Source of the DNA: Terfezia claveryi | Taxonomy: Eukaryota > Ascomycota > Pezizomycetes > Pezizales > Pezizaceae | Direction of reading: 5' to 3' | DNA length: 19,411 nt | NCBI GenBank assembly: GCA_015179025.1 | Contig: WHUX01000561.1 | Location: forward strand, 1-19,411 | Shown here: positions 1-8,689 of the stretch, one piece after another | How positions within the stretch are numbered: the stretch's first letter is position 1 | How the letters are laid out: every line of letters starts with the position of its first letter | Notes under the pieces: generated by a model | Database searches by the model: none | What the model saw: the letters and a program-made list of their open reading frames with translations, nothing else | Told to the model about the DNA's origin: nothing | Position numbers and translations under genes: made by a program

Positions 1-9
1 GGGGGATAG
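1..9 (+). other. Polypurine-tract-like remnant before the left LTR
   Basis: The first nine bases, GGGGGATAG, are identical to the bases immediately before the right LTR (3496-3504). In an LTR element the polypurine tract primes plus-strand synthesis just upstream of the 3' LTR, so it should not precede a 5' LTR. Seeing it here suggests that the LTR at 10-555 is, or derives from, the 3' LTR of another copy lying left of the window. The match is only nine bases, so this is suggestive. Confidence 0.5.
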
Positions 10-40
10 TGTCATAACCGTCCTTTCCTAGCTGGGTTTG

Positions 41-166
41 AGAGTCAGACGGGATTCCGTCCGACTCTCGTTATTGTTGATTGATATCGTTGTTATCTCT
101 GTTCCCGAGACAAGGGGTCTCGGGAACCTTATTCCTTCCGGTGGCCTTGGCCAGCCAGGAAGGAAT
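41..166 (+). repeat. Three consecutive hairpins in the U3 of the left LTR
   Basis: Hairpin 1 has arms 41-51 and 58-68 (11 bp, one mismatch, 6-base loop). Hairpin 2 has arms 101-111 (GTTCCCGAGAC) and 117-127 (GTCTCGGGAAC), perfect over 11 bp with loop AAGGG. Hairpin 3 has arms 131-139 (ATTCCTTCC) and 158-166, perfect over 9 bp, enclosing a small inner palindrome at 142-153. All lie upstream of the TATA-like box at 171. Hairpins 1 and 2 have no counterpart in the right LTR; around hairpin 3 the right copy is similar but the stem is disrupted. Confidence 0.8.
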
Positions 167-428
167 CCTGTATATATAGCTTGCTCTCTCCACCTTCTCG
201 TTGGATCCCCATCCAATGTCTTGTATACCCAATACAGGACCTTGCTTCCCCCAGCGCTTGTGCACCTCCCTTGTACACATCCTTGTCTCGAACAAACAAC
301 TCTGCAGTACAGCTGCCTCCTTTGACACACGCGGCAACTGCCTCCGTGTGTCTCGTGTCCCTTGCCCTCTGCCTCTCTTGCCTCTTGCCTCTTGCCCTTG
401 CCCTCCGTCTCAGTCTTCCCCTGGTCAC

Positions 429-500
429 CACGTAGCGTTCCTACGTGTGTCTTACTCTAGCTTTTCCCCAGATCACACACGTAGCGCTCCTACATGTGTG
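429..500 (+). repeat. Pair of related hairpin repeats in the left LTR
   Basis: Two copies of a CACGTAGCGYTCCTACRTG unit lie 45 bp apart. The first folds with arms 429-435 and 441-447 (perfect 7 bp, loop CGTTC). The second folds with arms 474-484 and 490-500 (11 bp, one mismatch, loop CGCTC). Loop and stem are nearly the same in both, so one is probably a duplicate of the other. The right LTR lacks this block. Confidence 0.75.
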
Positions 501-555
501 ATTGCCCCTTGCCACTTCCCCGGCGTACCCCTTGGTCGCCTTGTCCCCCAGAGCC

Positions 556-1330
556 TTGTTATACCTGTGCTGTTCGTAAAGAAGTCGGACGGCTTTCTTC
601 GGTTGTGTGTCAATTACTGTGGCCTGAATGAGATAATAGTCAAGAACAGATACCCCTTACCCTTGATTCAGGAGATATTAGCCAGGGCTCTCCAAGGCCA
701 AATGGTTCACTAAATTGGATTTGAGAGGGGCCTACAACTTGGTGCAAATTGCTGAGAGGGAAGAGTAGAAAACTACCTTCCGGATACAATATGGCCATTT
801 TGAGTACAACATGATGCCCTTCAGCCTAACCAACGCCCCGCCTCTTTTCAACACTTTATCAATAACACTCTGCAGGACTTTCTGGATGTATTCTGTACCA
901 CCTACCTGGATGATATCCTCATCTACTCGGATATGCTAGTGGAATATGAGATCCATATCCGACAAGTGCTGGAGAAGCTGGAGGGAGCCGGGTTATACCT
1001 AAAGCCAGAAAAGTGCGAGTTCCATGTGCAGAAGGTCAAGTATCTGGGGCTGATTATTACCGCAAAGGGCATTTAGATAGACCCTGCAAAGGTTGCTGCG
1101 ATTCAGGAGTTGGAAACTCTAGCCAATCTCAAGGATGTACAGGCCTTCTTGGGATTTGCCAACTTCTACTACCAGTTTATTCTGGGATACTCGAGGATCA
1201 TTGCACCCTTGATGGCGTTGACAAGGATAAAGGATATAGACAAAAGCCAGTGCTTCCAGTGGAGTTTAGAATCCCAATCTGCCTTCGAGAAGCTCAAGGA
1301 AGCCTTCTGCTCAGCCACAATCCTAGCCTA
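556..1330 (+). pseudogene. Reverse transcriptase relic, Ty3/gypsy pol
   Basis: This would copy element RNA into DNA in the cytoplasmic particle. The N-terminal RT block [12 protein letters not shown] is at about 571-620, followed by LNEI and RYPLPLI. Active-site YLDD is at 903-914, followed by ILIYSD. The RT-to-RNase H connection (VQAFLGFANFYYQFI) is near 1137-1190. It is broken: a frame change near 695, a TAG near 766, a one-base loss near 843 and a TAG at 1071-1073. The usual VDYRGLN motif reads VNYCGLN, both changes being single transitions. The code begins immediately after the truncated LTR, so gag, protease and the start of RT are deleted. Family assignment is secure; it cannot be functional. 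Confidence 0.88.
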
Positions 1331-1740
1331 TTTTGATCCCGATAGTGAGTACATCATAGAAACAGACGCCTCCGACTATGTCTCCGCTGGAATCCTGTTC
1401 TAGTATGTTAATGGAGTCCTCCACCCAGTGGCCTATTTCTCCAAGAAGTACTCCCCAGTGGAGTGTAATTATGAGATCTATAATAAGAAGTTAATAGCCA
1501 TCGGGTAAGTATTTGAGGAATGGAGACCACACCTGGAATCGGCAAAGGGGTTATCGAGGTCCTCTCTAACCATAAGAACCTAGAGTACTTCACAACTACC
1601 AAATTGCTAAATCGCTGACAGGCTAGGTGGTCAGAATTCCTCTCGTGGTTTAACTTCAAAATAAGGTATTGGCCACAAAAGGCTGGGAGTAAGCTGGATG
1701 CACTAACCAGGAGATCAGGAGATCTCCCTAAAGGGGGATA
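1331..1740 (+). pseudogene. RNase H relic of the same pol
   Basis: RNase H removes the RNA strand during reverse transcription. The first catalytic Asp is in ETDASDY (GAC at 1365-1367), followed by a stop TAG at 1401-1403. Reading through, [18 protein letters not shown] and KKLIAI follow, typical of the Ty3 RNase H core. A stop interrupts near 1506, and a one-base loss in a G run near 1547 changes frame before HKNLEYF and the end of the domain, LTRRSGD, near 1703-1730. The CCTAAAGGGGGATA at 1728-1740 resembles the real polypurine tract at 3490-3502, but here it lies inside coding sequence. Confidence 0.85.
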
Positions 1741-2900
1741 AAAGGCTGAAGTACCAGAATCAGGTGGTACTGAAACCTGAAAATCTCGACCTGGCGGCCA
1801 ATAGCCTTGCTGTTGCTGATGCTATTACTGACGCTGATACTGATACTAAAGCTGAAGCGAACCCTGGAGTAGATCTCCTTCTACAGATATGACGAGCATA
1901 TGTGGAGGATGATCTGGTTAAGGATATAATCACCACAGTGGAGTCTGGATAGCGCTATCACACCAAGATTTCCCTAGCTGAGTGCACCACTCAGAACGGC
2001 CTCCTATACCACCTAGATTGGCTCTATATACCTGAAGGGGAGCTGCAGATGCAGCTGATCAAGGAACACCATGATACTCTGGCTGTGGGTTATTCTAGAG
2101 TAGCGAAAATGTTGGAGCTGCTAGCTAAGCAATATACGTGGATTGACCAATGGAAGGAGGTGGAGTGGTACATACAGAACTGCCATATTTGCAAGTGTAC
2201 TAAGCCTACCCGTCATGTTCTTTATGGGACCCTGAAGCCCCTGGAGATCCCAGACCAGCCTTGGCAACACCTAACTATGGACTTTGTAACTGGGTTACTG
2301 GAGGATTCGGAGTTTAATGCTATTCTTATGGTAGTAGACCGATTGACTAAAATGAGGTATATTATACCTTGCTATGATACCTGTTCTGCCCGGGACCTCG
2401 CTGGCCTCTACCTCAACCATGTATTCCACTACCATGGTCTCCCCAAGTTAGTCGTCTTAGACCGCAGCCCTAATTCGTCTCGGACTTCTGGAAGGTATTC
2501 TGTGAGCTTCTGGGAATTAATGTACACCTCTCCACGGCATATCACCCCCAAACAGATGGTCAGTCTGAGCAAATGAATGCGATCATGAAGCAGTACCTGA
2601 GAGCATATGTCAATTACTAGCAAAAGAACTGGGTTTCACTGCTGGAAACCTGTGAGTTCGCCGCTAACAACCATTTCTTGGAGTCTCTAAAAACCTCCCC
2701 GTTCCTGGCCAATTATAACTGGTACCCTCATTTCATGGACTCTCTAGCACCTCTGCACAAGGCTAGGGAGAACACCCCAGCTAAGGAGTTTGCTACGGAG
2801 ATTGCTGAGTTGCACTCCTCCTAAGAGCTAAACTGGTATATGCTCAAGCTAGGCAAGTAGAGTATGCAATAGATCAGGTTACCAGCCCCAGTATCAGCCA
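1741..2900 (+). pseudogene. Integrase relic with zinc-binding and DDE core
   Basis: Integrase inserts the cDNA into the genome. The N-terminal HHCC finger has lost its second His: the conserved GH reads GY (CAT to TAT, near 2090). Its cysteines are at 2181-2183 and 2190-2192. The DDE triad is present: Asp in TMDFVTG (2280-2282), Asp in VLDR (2460-2462, 60 residues later) and Glu in GQSEQMN (2567-2569). A frame change near 2473 separates the second Asp from the Glu. Stops occur after about 2618 and several times in 2820-2890. The C-terminal stretch (ARENTPAKEF, SARDKVWLS) is recognisable. It continues toward the chromodomain at 3114. Confidence 0.88.
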
Positions 2901-3113
2901 GAGATAAGGTGTGGCTCTCCAAAGCACTTCTAGATGGAACGGCCATCTCGTAAGCTCACTACAAGTTCCTGGGTCTATTCAAGGTGTAGCCTGTGGCACT
3001 CATGCCTATCGATTGAGGTTTCCCAAGACATCAAATGCTACTGGTTGTACATATATCAGAATTGAGCCAGCGGCTGACGATTCCCTCCAGAGCAAAACAC
3101 CCCCTCCCCTCCT

Positions 3114-3299
3114 GTAGTGATCGAGGGTGAAGAGGAGTGGGAGGTCAAAGAGGCATTGGACTCAGGAAGAGGTACAGTTATCTGCAAAAAAGGTTAAATG
3201 GTTAGGAGACGAGGAGCTACTTGGAACCTGCCAGGACTTAGAGAATGTCAGGATTTGGTCTCCTTGTTCCATCAGCGATACTCAAGAAGCCCTGTCCAG
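3114..3299 (+). pseudogene. Chromodomain relic at the end of pol
   Basis: The reading EGEEEWEVKEALDSGRG followed, after a TAA at 3195-3197, by GATWNLPGL, CQDLVSLFHQRYSRSP is the fungal retrotransposon chromodomain: aromatic W-E-V entry, K-rich strand, A-T-W-x-P and a terminal helix ending in FHxRYPxxP. In chromoviruses this domain follows integrase and targets integration to modified histones. The conserved KWKG loop reads KKG-stop-MVRRRG, so the domain is broken in the middle. It places the element in the chromovirus branch of Ty3/gypsy. The region 2900-3113 is the degraded integrase-chromodomain linker, with HISELEPA-like residues visible. Confidence 0.82.
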
Positions 3300-3490
3300 T
3301 TGTGTGATCTCCCATGTCTGAGTTGGTGTTCTTGTCTTGTTCTTATTGTTATTGTCTCCATTATCACCTGCATGCAGGTGATGGTCTTTATTGTTGTTTG
3401 AATCGGGGTTCTCGTTCTTGCACTTGTTGTTGTTTCCTGTATTGATTTTGCTAGTGTGTGACCAAAGCCTCTTTGTTGCTGAGCTCCACC
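3300..3490 (+). other. 3' untranslated region of the chromovirus relic
   Basis: This T-rich stretch lies between the chromodomain and the polypurine tract and has no coding match. It includes a perfect 20-bp palindrome at 3363-3382 (annotated separately). Confidence 0.55.
3363..3382. repeat. Perfect 20-bp palindrome
   Basis: ATCACCTGCATGCAGGTGAT equals its own reverse complement with no spacer. It lies about 110 bases upstream of the polypurine tract. A related ATCACCTGCAG occurs just inside the right LTR near 3536. It could be a protein-binding site or RNA hairpin; nothing in the sequence decides. Confidence 0.9.
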
Positions 3491-3504
3491 CTAAAGGGGG
3501 ATAG
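3491..3504 (+). other. Polypurine tract
   Basis: CTAAAGGGGGATAG lies directly before the right LTR. This is the expected place and composition for the plus-strand primer of a Ty3/gypsy element. Confidence 0.7.
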
Positions 3505-3900
3505 TATCACAATGGCATGCTTAGTTGTTCTTGTCATCACCTGCAGTGTAGATGATAGGTTATTGCTATCCTGCTTAGCTCTTAAATAGGAATCTCAGGA
3601 AGCTTATTCCTTCCATTGCCTTGGCCCGGAATCATGTATATATAGCCTCTGTCCCTCGTACTGTCATTGGATCCCTATCTAACATCTTGTATACCTAATA
3701 CAGGACCTTGCTTCTCCCAGTGCTCGTGACCTTCCTTGTGACCCTCTTGTCTCGTGAAAGCTCTGCAGTACAGCTGCCTCCTCCGACATACTCGGCAACT
3801 GCCTCCGCATGTCTCGTGCCTCTTGCCCTCTGCTTCTCTTGCCTCTTGCCCTTGCTCTAGTATACCTCTTGGTCGCCTTGTCTCTAGAGCCGTCATCACA
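3505..3900 (+). repeat. Right LTR of the chromovirus relic
   Basis: It begins TATCACAATG after the polypurine tract and ends at GTCATCACA. A TATA-like TATATATAG lies at 3637-3645. From about 3600 it aligns with 125-555 of the left LTR (GGACCTTGCTTC, GCTCTGCAGTACAGCTGCCTCC, CTCTTGCCTCTTGCC, CTTGGTCGCCTTGTC). It is 396 bp against 546 for the truncated left copy. The first ~90 bases are largely unrelated to the left copy, so the pair did not come from one recent insertion. The reverse-strand open frame across it is a shadow. Confidence 0.78.
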
Positions 3901-4189
3901 TAAGTGAGGAATCTATTGTAACATATACATGATAGAGGAGGCAATCCAAGCGAGTGTGAAGCCATGTTAAGGGGAAGGATGAGTCTATATAATCTGATCC
4001 CCAAGCTCAATATTGCAAATATAGAGGACTTTTTTGAAGAAATATTGGAAGAGAAGATTAGATAATACAAGTATGAGCAAGCTATAAAGTATGTAAAGTC
4101 AAGTTCTTTATAACAAATATAGCAAACTATAGATGTCTAAATTTTTACTTATATACAGACTTAATTTTTGTCTTTAGATATTATATAAG
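3901..4189. other. Unassigned AT-rich flank between LTR and fold-back repeat
   Basis: Composition drops to AT-rich at about 3900-4080. Short open stretches exist (for example from ATG 3980 to a TAA near 4061), but none matches a family I know and all are short. No gene can be supported here. Confidence 0.5.
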
Positions 4190-5865
4190 ATAATTACTAT
4201 ATTAAACTATGTAAAGCTTAATTATTGAGTAATATATACTGGCAACCAGATATAGTGAACTCATTGTATATAGCAAATTCAGTGAATTCTTTACAGTATA
4301 CTATTCTATTATAGAATGATAATATCTATAGGGTAACTTGAGTTGCTGAATTTAATTATTACATCCACTACTATCTTTAGGTTATTCTAAACTTACTAGA
4401 GCATTCACAACCTTAATAGTGCCTACAACCCTCCTCTCAACTATAAACCTTCTACTTCCCAACTGCCTTCCTCTGTATATAGCTGTTTATATTATGAATA
4501 GACTTCCTATAGATCCCTTATATATTTATTATAACTATAGGCTATAGAACAATTTTATAAATATACTGCATATATTACAAAAGGTCAAAAATAATATTAT
4601 ATACTCAAATCTCCTCTTAAATATACTATTTACTATAGTAAAAGAAACCTAACTAAGCTATTCTTATACAACAACTTCTATAAGGTCTCTTAAGTGCTCT
4701 CTTATATAGTTGCTAAGCCTTTAGAAGCTCTAGTACTCTCAACTGTACTCAGGTTTATGGCTAACCTTGACAATAGGACCTTCTACCCCTTACAAGTACA
4801 GCATATAAAATTTAATGTCTTTTATAGCATAGGCTTTATTGAGAGCCTAAAGTTTCTTCAACAGATTTTACAATATTGGTTTACTAGAGCTTGTAAGATA
4901 TCCCGTCTTTAACCCTTCTTAAATTCCACTCTATTGAGTAGTTTAGGAGCTATTTAAGCTTGGTAGAGAGTAATATAATACTAACTTAGAGTATAGTAAA
5001 GAGACTTTTAAGTATACAATAGCTAATTTTTTCTATAATTTAGTTACTTGAGTTTAGCCAGCAGAAGAGTAGGAAAGCTTGAGCTTAGCTAATAATAGAA
5101 TAGAAAAGTTTTAAGTCAGTTTTTAACTAGAAGTAAGGAGGATTAAAGTAGAGGTATTTTGCGAGTACTTGTAAACTTTAATGATAAAATGTCAAAAAGG
5201 CACTTTGAGCTCTCAATAAAGCTTATATAGGCTATAAAAGATATTGAATTTTATATGCTGCACCTGTAGGGGGTAAAGGGTCCTGTTGTAGAGGTTAGCT
5301 ATAGACCTGAGTATAGTTGAAGGTGCTAGAGCTCCTAAAGGCTTAGCAACCATATGAAGGGCACTTAAAAGACCTTATAGAAGTTGTTGTATAAGAATAG
5401 CTTAGTTGAGTTTCTTTTACTATAGTAAATAGTATATCTAGAAGGAGATTTGAGCATGTAATATTATTTTTGACCTTTTATAATATATATAATATATTTA
5501 TGAAATTGTCTTATAGCCTATACTTAGGATAAATATATAAGAGATCTATAGGGAATCTATTTATGATATAAACAGCTATATACAAGGGAGGGCAGTCAGG
5601 AGGTAGGAGGATTACAGTCAAGGAGGAGATTGTGAGTACTATTGAGGTTATAAGTATTCTAGAAAGTTTAGAGCAACCTAGAGAGAGCAGTAGACATAAT
5701 AATCGAATTCAGTGACTCTAGTTATCCTATAATGCTATCATTCTATAATAGAGTAGTATGCTATAAAAATTTACCAAATTTGTTATATATAATAGGTTTG
5801 CTATATCTGGTTACTAGTATATATTATCTAATAATCAAGCTTTACATAGTTAAATATAGTAAATA
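4190..5865. repeat. Large imperfect inverted (fold-back) repeat, about 1.7 kb
   Basis: The reverse complement of about 5115-5865 aligns along nearly its whole length with 4190-4940, leaving a centre of roughly 170 bp. Anchor matches include AACTATGTAAAGCTT at 4205-4219 against AAGCTTTACATAGTT at 5837-5851, and CTATTTACTATAGTAAAAGAAAC near 4628 against its complement near 5420. The arms differ mainly by transitions, many of the form CpA or TpG in one arm and TpA in the other, as RIP makes. It could be a fold-back or MITE-like DNA element, long TIRs of a deleted transposon, or two copies inserted head-to-head. Outer ends are uncertain by several tens of bases; no target duplication was identified. 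Confidence 0.85.
4694..4912 (+). other. Short open frame inside the left arm, unknown, doubtful
   Basis: An open frame of 72 codons lies in the left arm. The matching part of the right arm, read on the minus strand (about 5215-5355), stays open in the same frame for some 45 codons and shares the residues ANL.NRT.YPLQVQHIKFN. That may be a remnant of coding sequence in the parent element, but it may equally be chance, since both copies descend from one sequence. I recognise no domain. Confidence 0.2.
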
Positions 5866-6601
5866 TTTAGCTAAGTATATACAAAATGTCTAGATAGCTC
5901 TGGTAGACTTATGCCAAGCCTCTAGGTAGTCATTTGCATTTTGCTAAGAAGAGTTAGTTATTTTAGTAAGTTACCAGTTACTATCAATAATCTATAGAAG
6001 TTCTATTACTAAGAAAACATTATTGATATATACAACAAATTTAAGTCTGCATGCTTAGAAGTATATTCTAGATATAGTGGATTCTTTTAAATGATCTTGT
6101 CTTCTATACTTTTTTTATTAAATATTCAAGTTCCAATAATAACTAATAAGTAGCATAATTTACTAAGCATATTAATACCTCTATTCTTACTACAAAACCA
6201 AGTCATTAGATTTTGAGAGTTATAATTCAGATATAGATAAGGAGTTTTACTTACTAGTTTTCCTAATAGCAAAAAAAGTATACTATACTTATAGTTAGAG
6301 ACTACAGATATAGAGCTTTTCTTTTAGTTACTTCATTATTATTATTATTTCATTTGAGATTCTGAATAGTGGAGAGATAAATGCTCAATTTATCTATGTT
6401 TTATTGTCTCTTTCAGCTCAAATAAAGTAGAATATCATAAGCTTACTCAAAAGCTCACTACTCTAAAGATAGCTCAAGATACCTTATTTAATTATTATAC
6501 TAACTAATATCTCACACAAACTCTTTAGGATCTATCTATCTCAGATATCCCTAATATTTTGCTATACTAAGAAATTGTTGTTTACCTTAGTAGCTATTAA
6601 C
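5866..6601. other. AT-rich stretch without a recognisable gene
   Basis: All frames carry frequent stops and TA dinucleotides dominate. The last few hundred bases may hold the eroded N-terminal half of the kinase-like pseudogene that starts being recognisable at 6602, because that family normally has a long region before the kinase core. I could not align it by eye. Confidence 0.4.
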
Positions 6602-7028
6602 TACAAAGTTAAGGTACTTAAGATGAATTCAAATACCCTAATATTCTAGGAGTGGGTTGATACCAGTCAGCTGATTTATATTAAGTTTGTCTACCAATAT
6701 GGTAAAAATGTTCATTTGGTATATAAATAAAAGGTTAGTGCCTGAACCATTAGAGTTCGAAAGCTTGATGGAGGGTAGTAATAGATTTTCTAGATAAGTT
6801 ATAGAGAGTATTAAATAAGGTATTATAAGTAACTTGGAGCTTAGGAGAAAAATTTGTTTTGCTATTACTAAGCTTTATAAATTGGGTATAGTCTACAGTG
6901 ATGTTTAGAAAATAAATATTTTAGTAAATAATAAAAATGAATTTATGCTAATCGACTATGACTTTGCTGAAATTCATAGATATATAGTATATCTAAAGAA
7001 TATTAACTTAGATTCTATTCTCATATAA
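6602..7028 (+). pseudogene. Fungal-type protein-kinase-like pseudogene
   Basis: The parent family is the large fungal kinase-like (APH/FunK1-like) group that expands in transposon-rich fungal genomes; its substrates are mostly unknown. In one frame (6602-6730) the remnant reads YKVKVLKMNS and YIKFVYQYGKNVHLVY, matching the segment with VKFVxxYGxxVH. In the next frame (about 6738-7028) come PEPLEFESLMEG, LELRRKICFAITKLYKLGIVY, NILVNNKNE, MLIDYDFAEIHR and NINLDSI. This is the catalytic loop plus metal-binding DFD motif and the typical tail. The loop HGD reads YSD (CAC to TAC, GGT to AGT at 6894-6899); the DFD reads DYD at 6954-6962. Stops at 6906-6908 and elsewhere, and one frame change, make it dead. 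The losses look RIP-like. Confidence 0.72.
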
Positions 7029-8600
7029 TCTTCAAGTATCTAATATGGCTCTCTTATTCTTCCTAAGCATAACATTAGACTAGTTGATAATTTGTTTGTT
7101 GTTTAATGAGTCTGAGTTATTAGATTGAAATTTATATACTACTTTCATAGTGATTTCTTATCTCTATAAGTTAACTATCTTCTATTCTTTCATAAGGTTA
7201 TATTGATTTGTTATCTATATTAGCTACTCCTCTTCTATTATTTTATAGAGTTTATTATAAGGGACTACCTATATGTAGAGGTTTATTTCTATTGCTTGCC
7301 TACTAGTAATAGTACCATATAGTATTTAGTATCTATATTATTATTTTGTTTTCTTTATTAACTCAGTCTTTATATTATAGTAAATACTTGTTTATAAAGA
7401 TACAATATATAATGAAAATATATCTGTTCTAATATATTCTAAGATTCAGTTTATACTGAAATAGACTTGATTCTACAATAGACTAGTCCATTATAGAATT
7501 GAAACCTTTACTAAAGTTTGTAAAAATTTTTCAAGCTACTATCTCTTGTAGTCTAGATATGTTTTTATATAGATATATGATATATGCTTTCCTCCTATAA
7601 TATAGTAGACATAGCATATCACTAATACCTATCATATTATTATTGGTAAGGCCAGCTTATTTTACAATACTAGCAAGTGACTAGGTTCTAAGGTAGACAA
7701 TACTTACATAGGACTTTAGTAATATCTAAGTAATTCTAGTAGTAGATATAGTATATCAGATAGAAATGTAGTATTATTCTATACTATAGATTAGTATTAA
7801 AACTAATGTATTATTCTTGAAGTATATAAAAAATACTAGATATTTCCTATAAACATACAATTATAATACTATCGGTATCTAGGTAAACTTGTCTAGTAAT
7901 CATATTTTATTCTAGTAGTTTTACTCTCTAACATTTTCAATATAAAGTAATTATACTAGTAGAGTTAGTACTATTTGAGATTATCTGAGGTAGTGACTAT
8001 ACTAGTAGATCTAAGTAATACTAATTAACTATGGTAGGGGTTCCTATAAGAAAGTCTCTTACTGTAGTATTTATTAAGTATTTAGAATTTTTGACTTCTT
8101 CTTTTAGTATTATTAGAGAGTTGCCTTTTTGAGAAATTATATAGGTAGTCCTTTTTTGGCTCATACCTTTTTTGGTATCTTCTAGTCTACTCTTTTTATT
8201 ATTAAGCTAGTTCTATCTTCGTATTCTCTCTACTACACTATTTTTAGTCTAGTTACTATTTGAGATTAAGTCCTATAATACCTAACAAGCAAGCAGTGCT
8301 CAAGTGAGCCCTTGCTATTTTTTTTTTTTGAAGTCTATTCATCTATAAAGCTATAAGCTATGAAATAGACTCCTTAATATATAGTACTATAAACAAAAAT
8401 TTCAAAGTAGCCTTATATTTAGAGTCTAGCTTTTATCCCAGATACTAATTCTATTAGGTTATTAATTGTATATATGTATAGTTATTTTCCTCTATGTTAA
8501 ATAGAAATTCACAAAATTATCATCATATCTATAGTACTAACATCAACTTAGACCCTTTCTACAATTGTTTTAGGTGGCATGACTACTGACCCCTTTAATA
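7029..8600. other. AT-rich stretch without a recognisable gene
   Basis: I read both strands and found only short open runs. Several reverse-strand runs near 7560-8260 are mildly Lys-rich but match nothing I know. A T12 run sits at 8318-8329 after a less AT-rich stretch (8285-8317). I can assign nothing here. Confidence 0.5.
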
Positions 8601-8689
8601 CTTTTAATTAAGCTTATTCTAGTAGGAGTGTAGTCTATTATTAGCAGCTCCAAGCCTTTCTAACAATTGAAGATGTTTCTATACCTAAA

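Larger units (their letters stand above)
10..555 (+). repeat. Left LTR of chromodomain gypsy element, 3' end truncated
   Basis: The start TGTCATAACC matches the start of the right LTR (TATCACAATG at 3505). Similarity is clear from about 125 onward: a shared segment with TTATTCCTTCC, the TATA-like TATATATAG (171-179), GGACCTTGCTTC, and a C/T-rich tract leading to CTTGGTCGCCTTGTC. The last nine bases of the right copy (GTCATCACA) are missing here; at 556 the sequence passes straight into reverse transcriptase code. It differs from the right copy by a distinct, hairpin-rich U3 (41-166) and about 110 extra bases at 415-525. The open frame at 201-555 is non-coding LTR that happens to be open, not a protein. 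Confidence 0.75.

Noticed and set aside
28..431. Overlapping open frames of 84-170 codons on both strands at the left end
   Set aside because: They lie in LTR sequence shared with 3505-3900. Only the part of the 201-713 frame after about 556 is coding (RT).
1728..1740. CCTAAAGGGGGATA as a possible second polypurine tract or LTR edge
   Set aside because: It lies inside the coding sequence at the end of RNase H and no LTR follows.
3675..4070. Reverse-strand open frame of 131 codons
   Set aside because: It spans the right LTR and its flank, with no domain and no homologous frame beyond LTR similarity; a shadow.
3901..4090. Possible pogo/Fot1-like DNA-binding domain in short open runs
   Set aside because: Only a few residues resembled such a domain and no second block supported it.
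4190..5865. Fold-back repeat as an assembly artefact
   Set aside because: The arms differ at many positions; artificial palindromes have nearly identical arms.
8285..8329. Less AT-rich stretch followed by T12, as a possible pol III gene end
   Set aside because: No A-box or B-box was seen upstream; the T run alone is not evidence.
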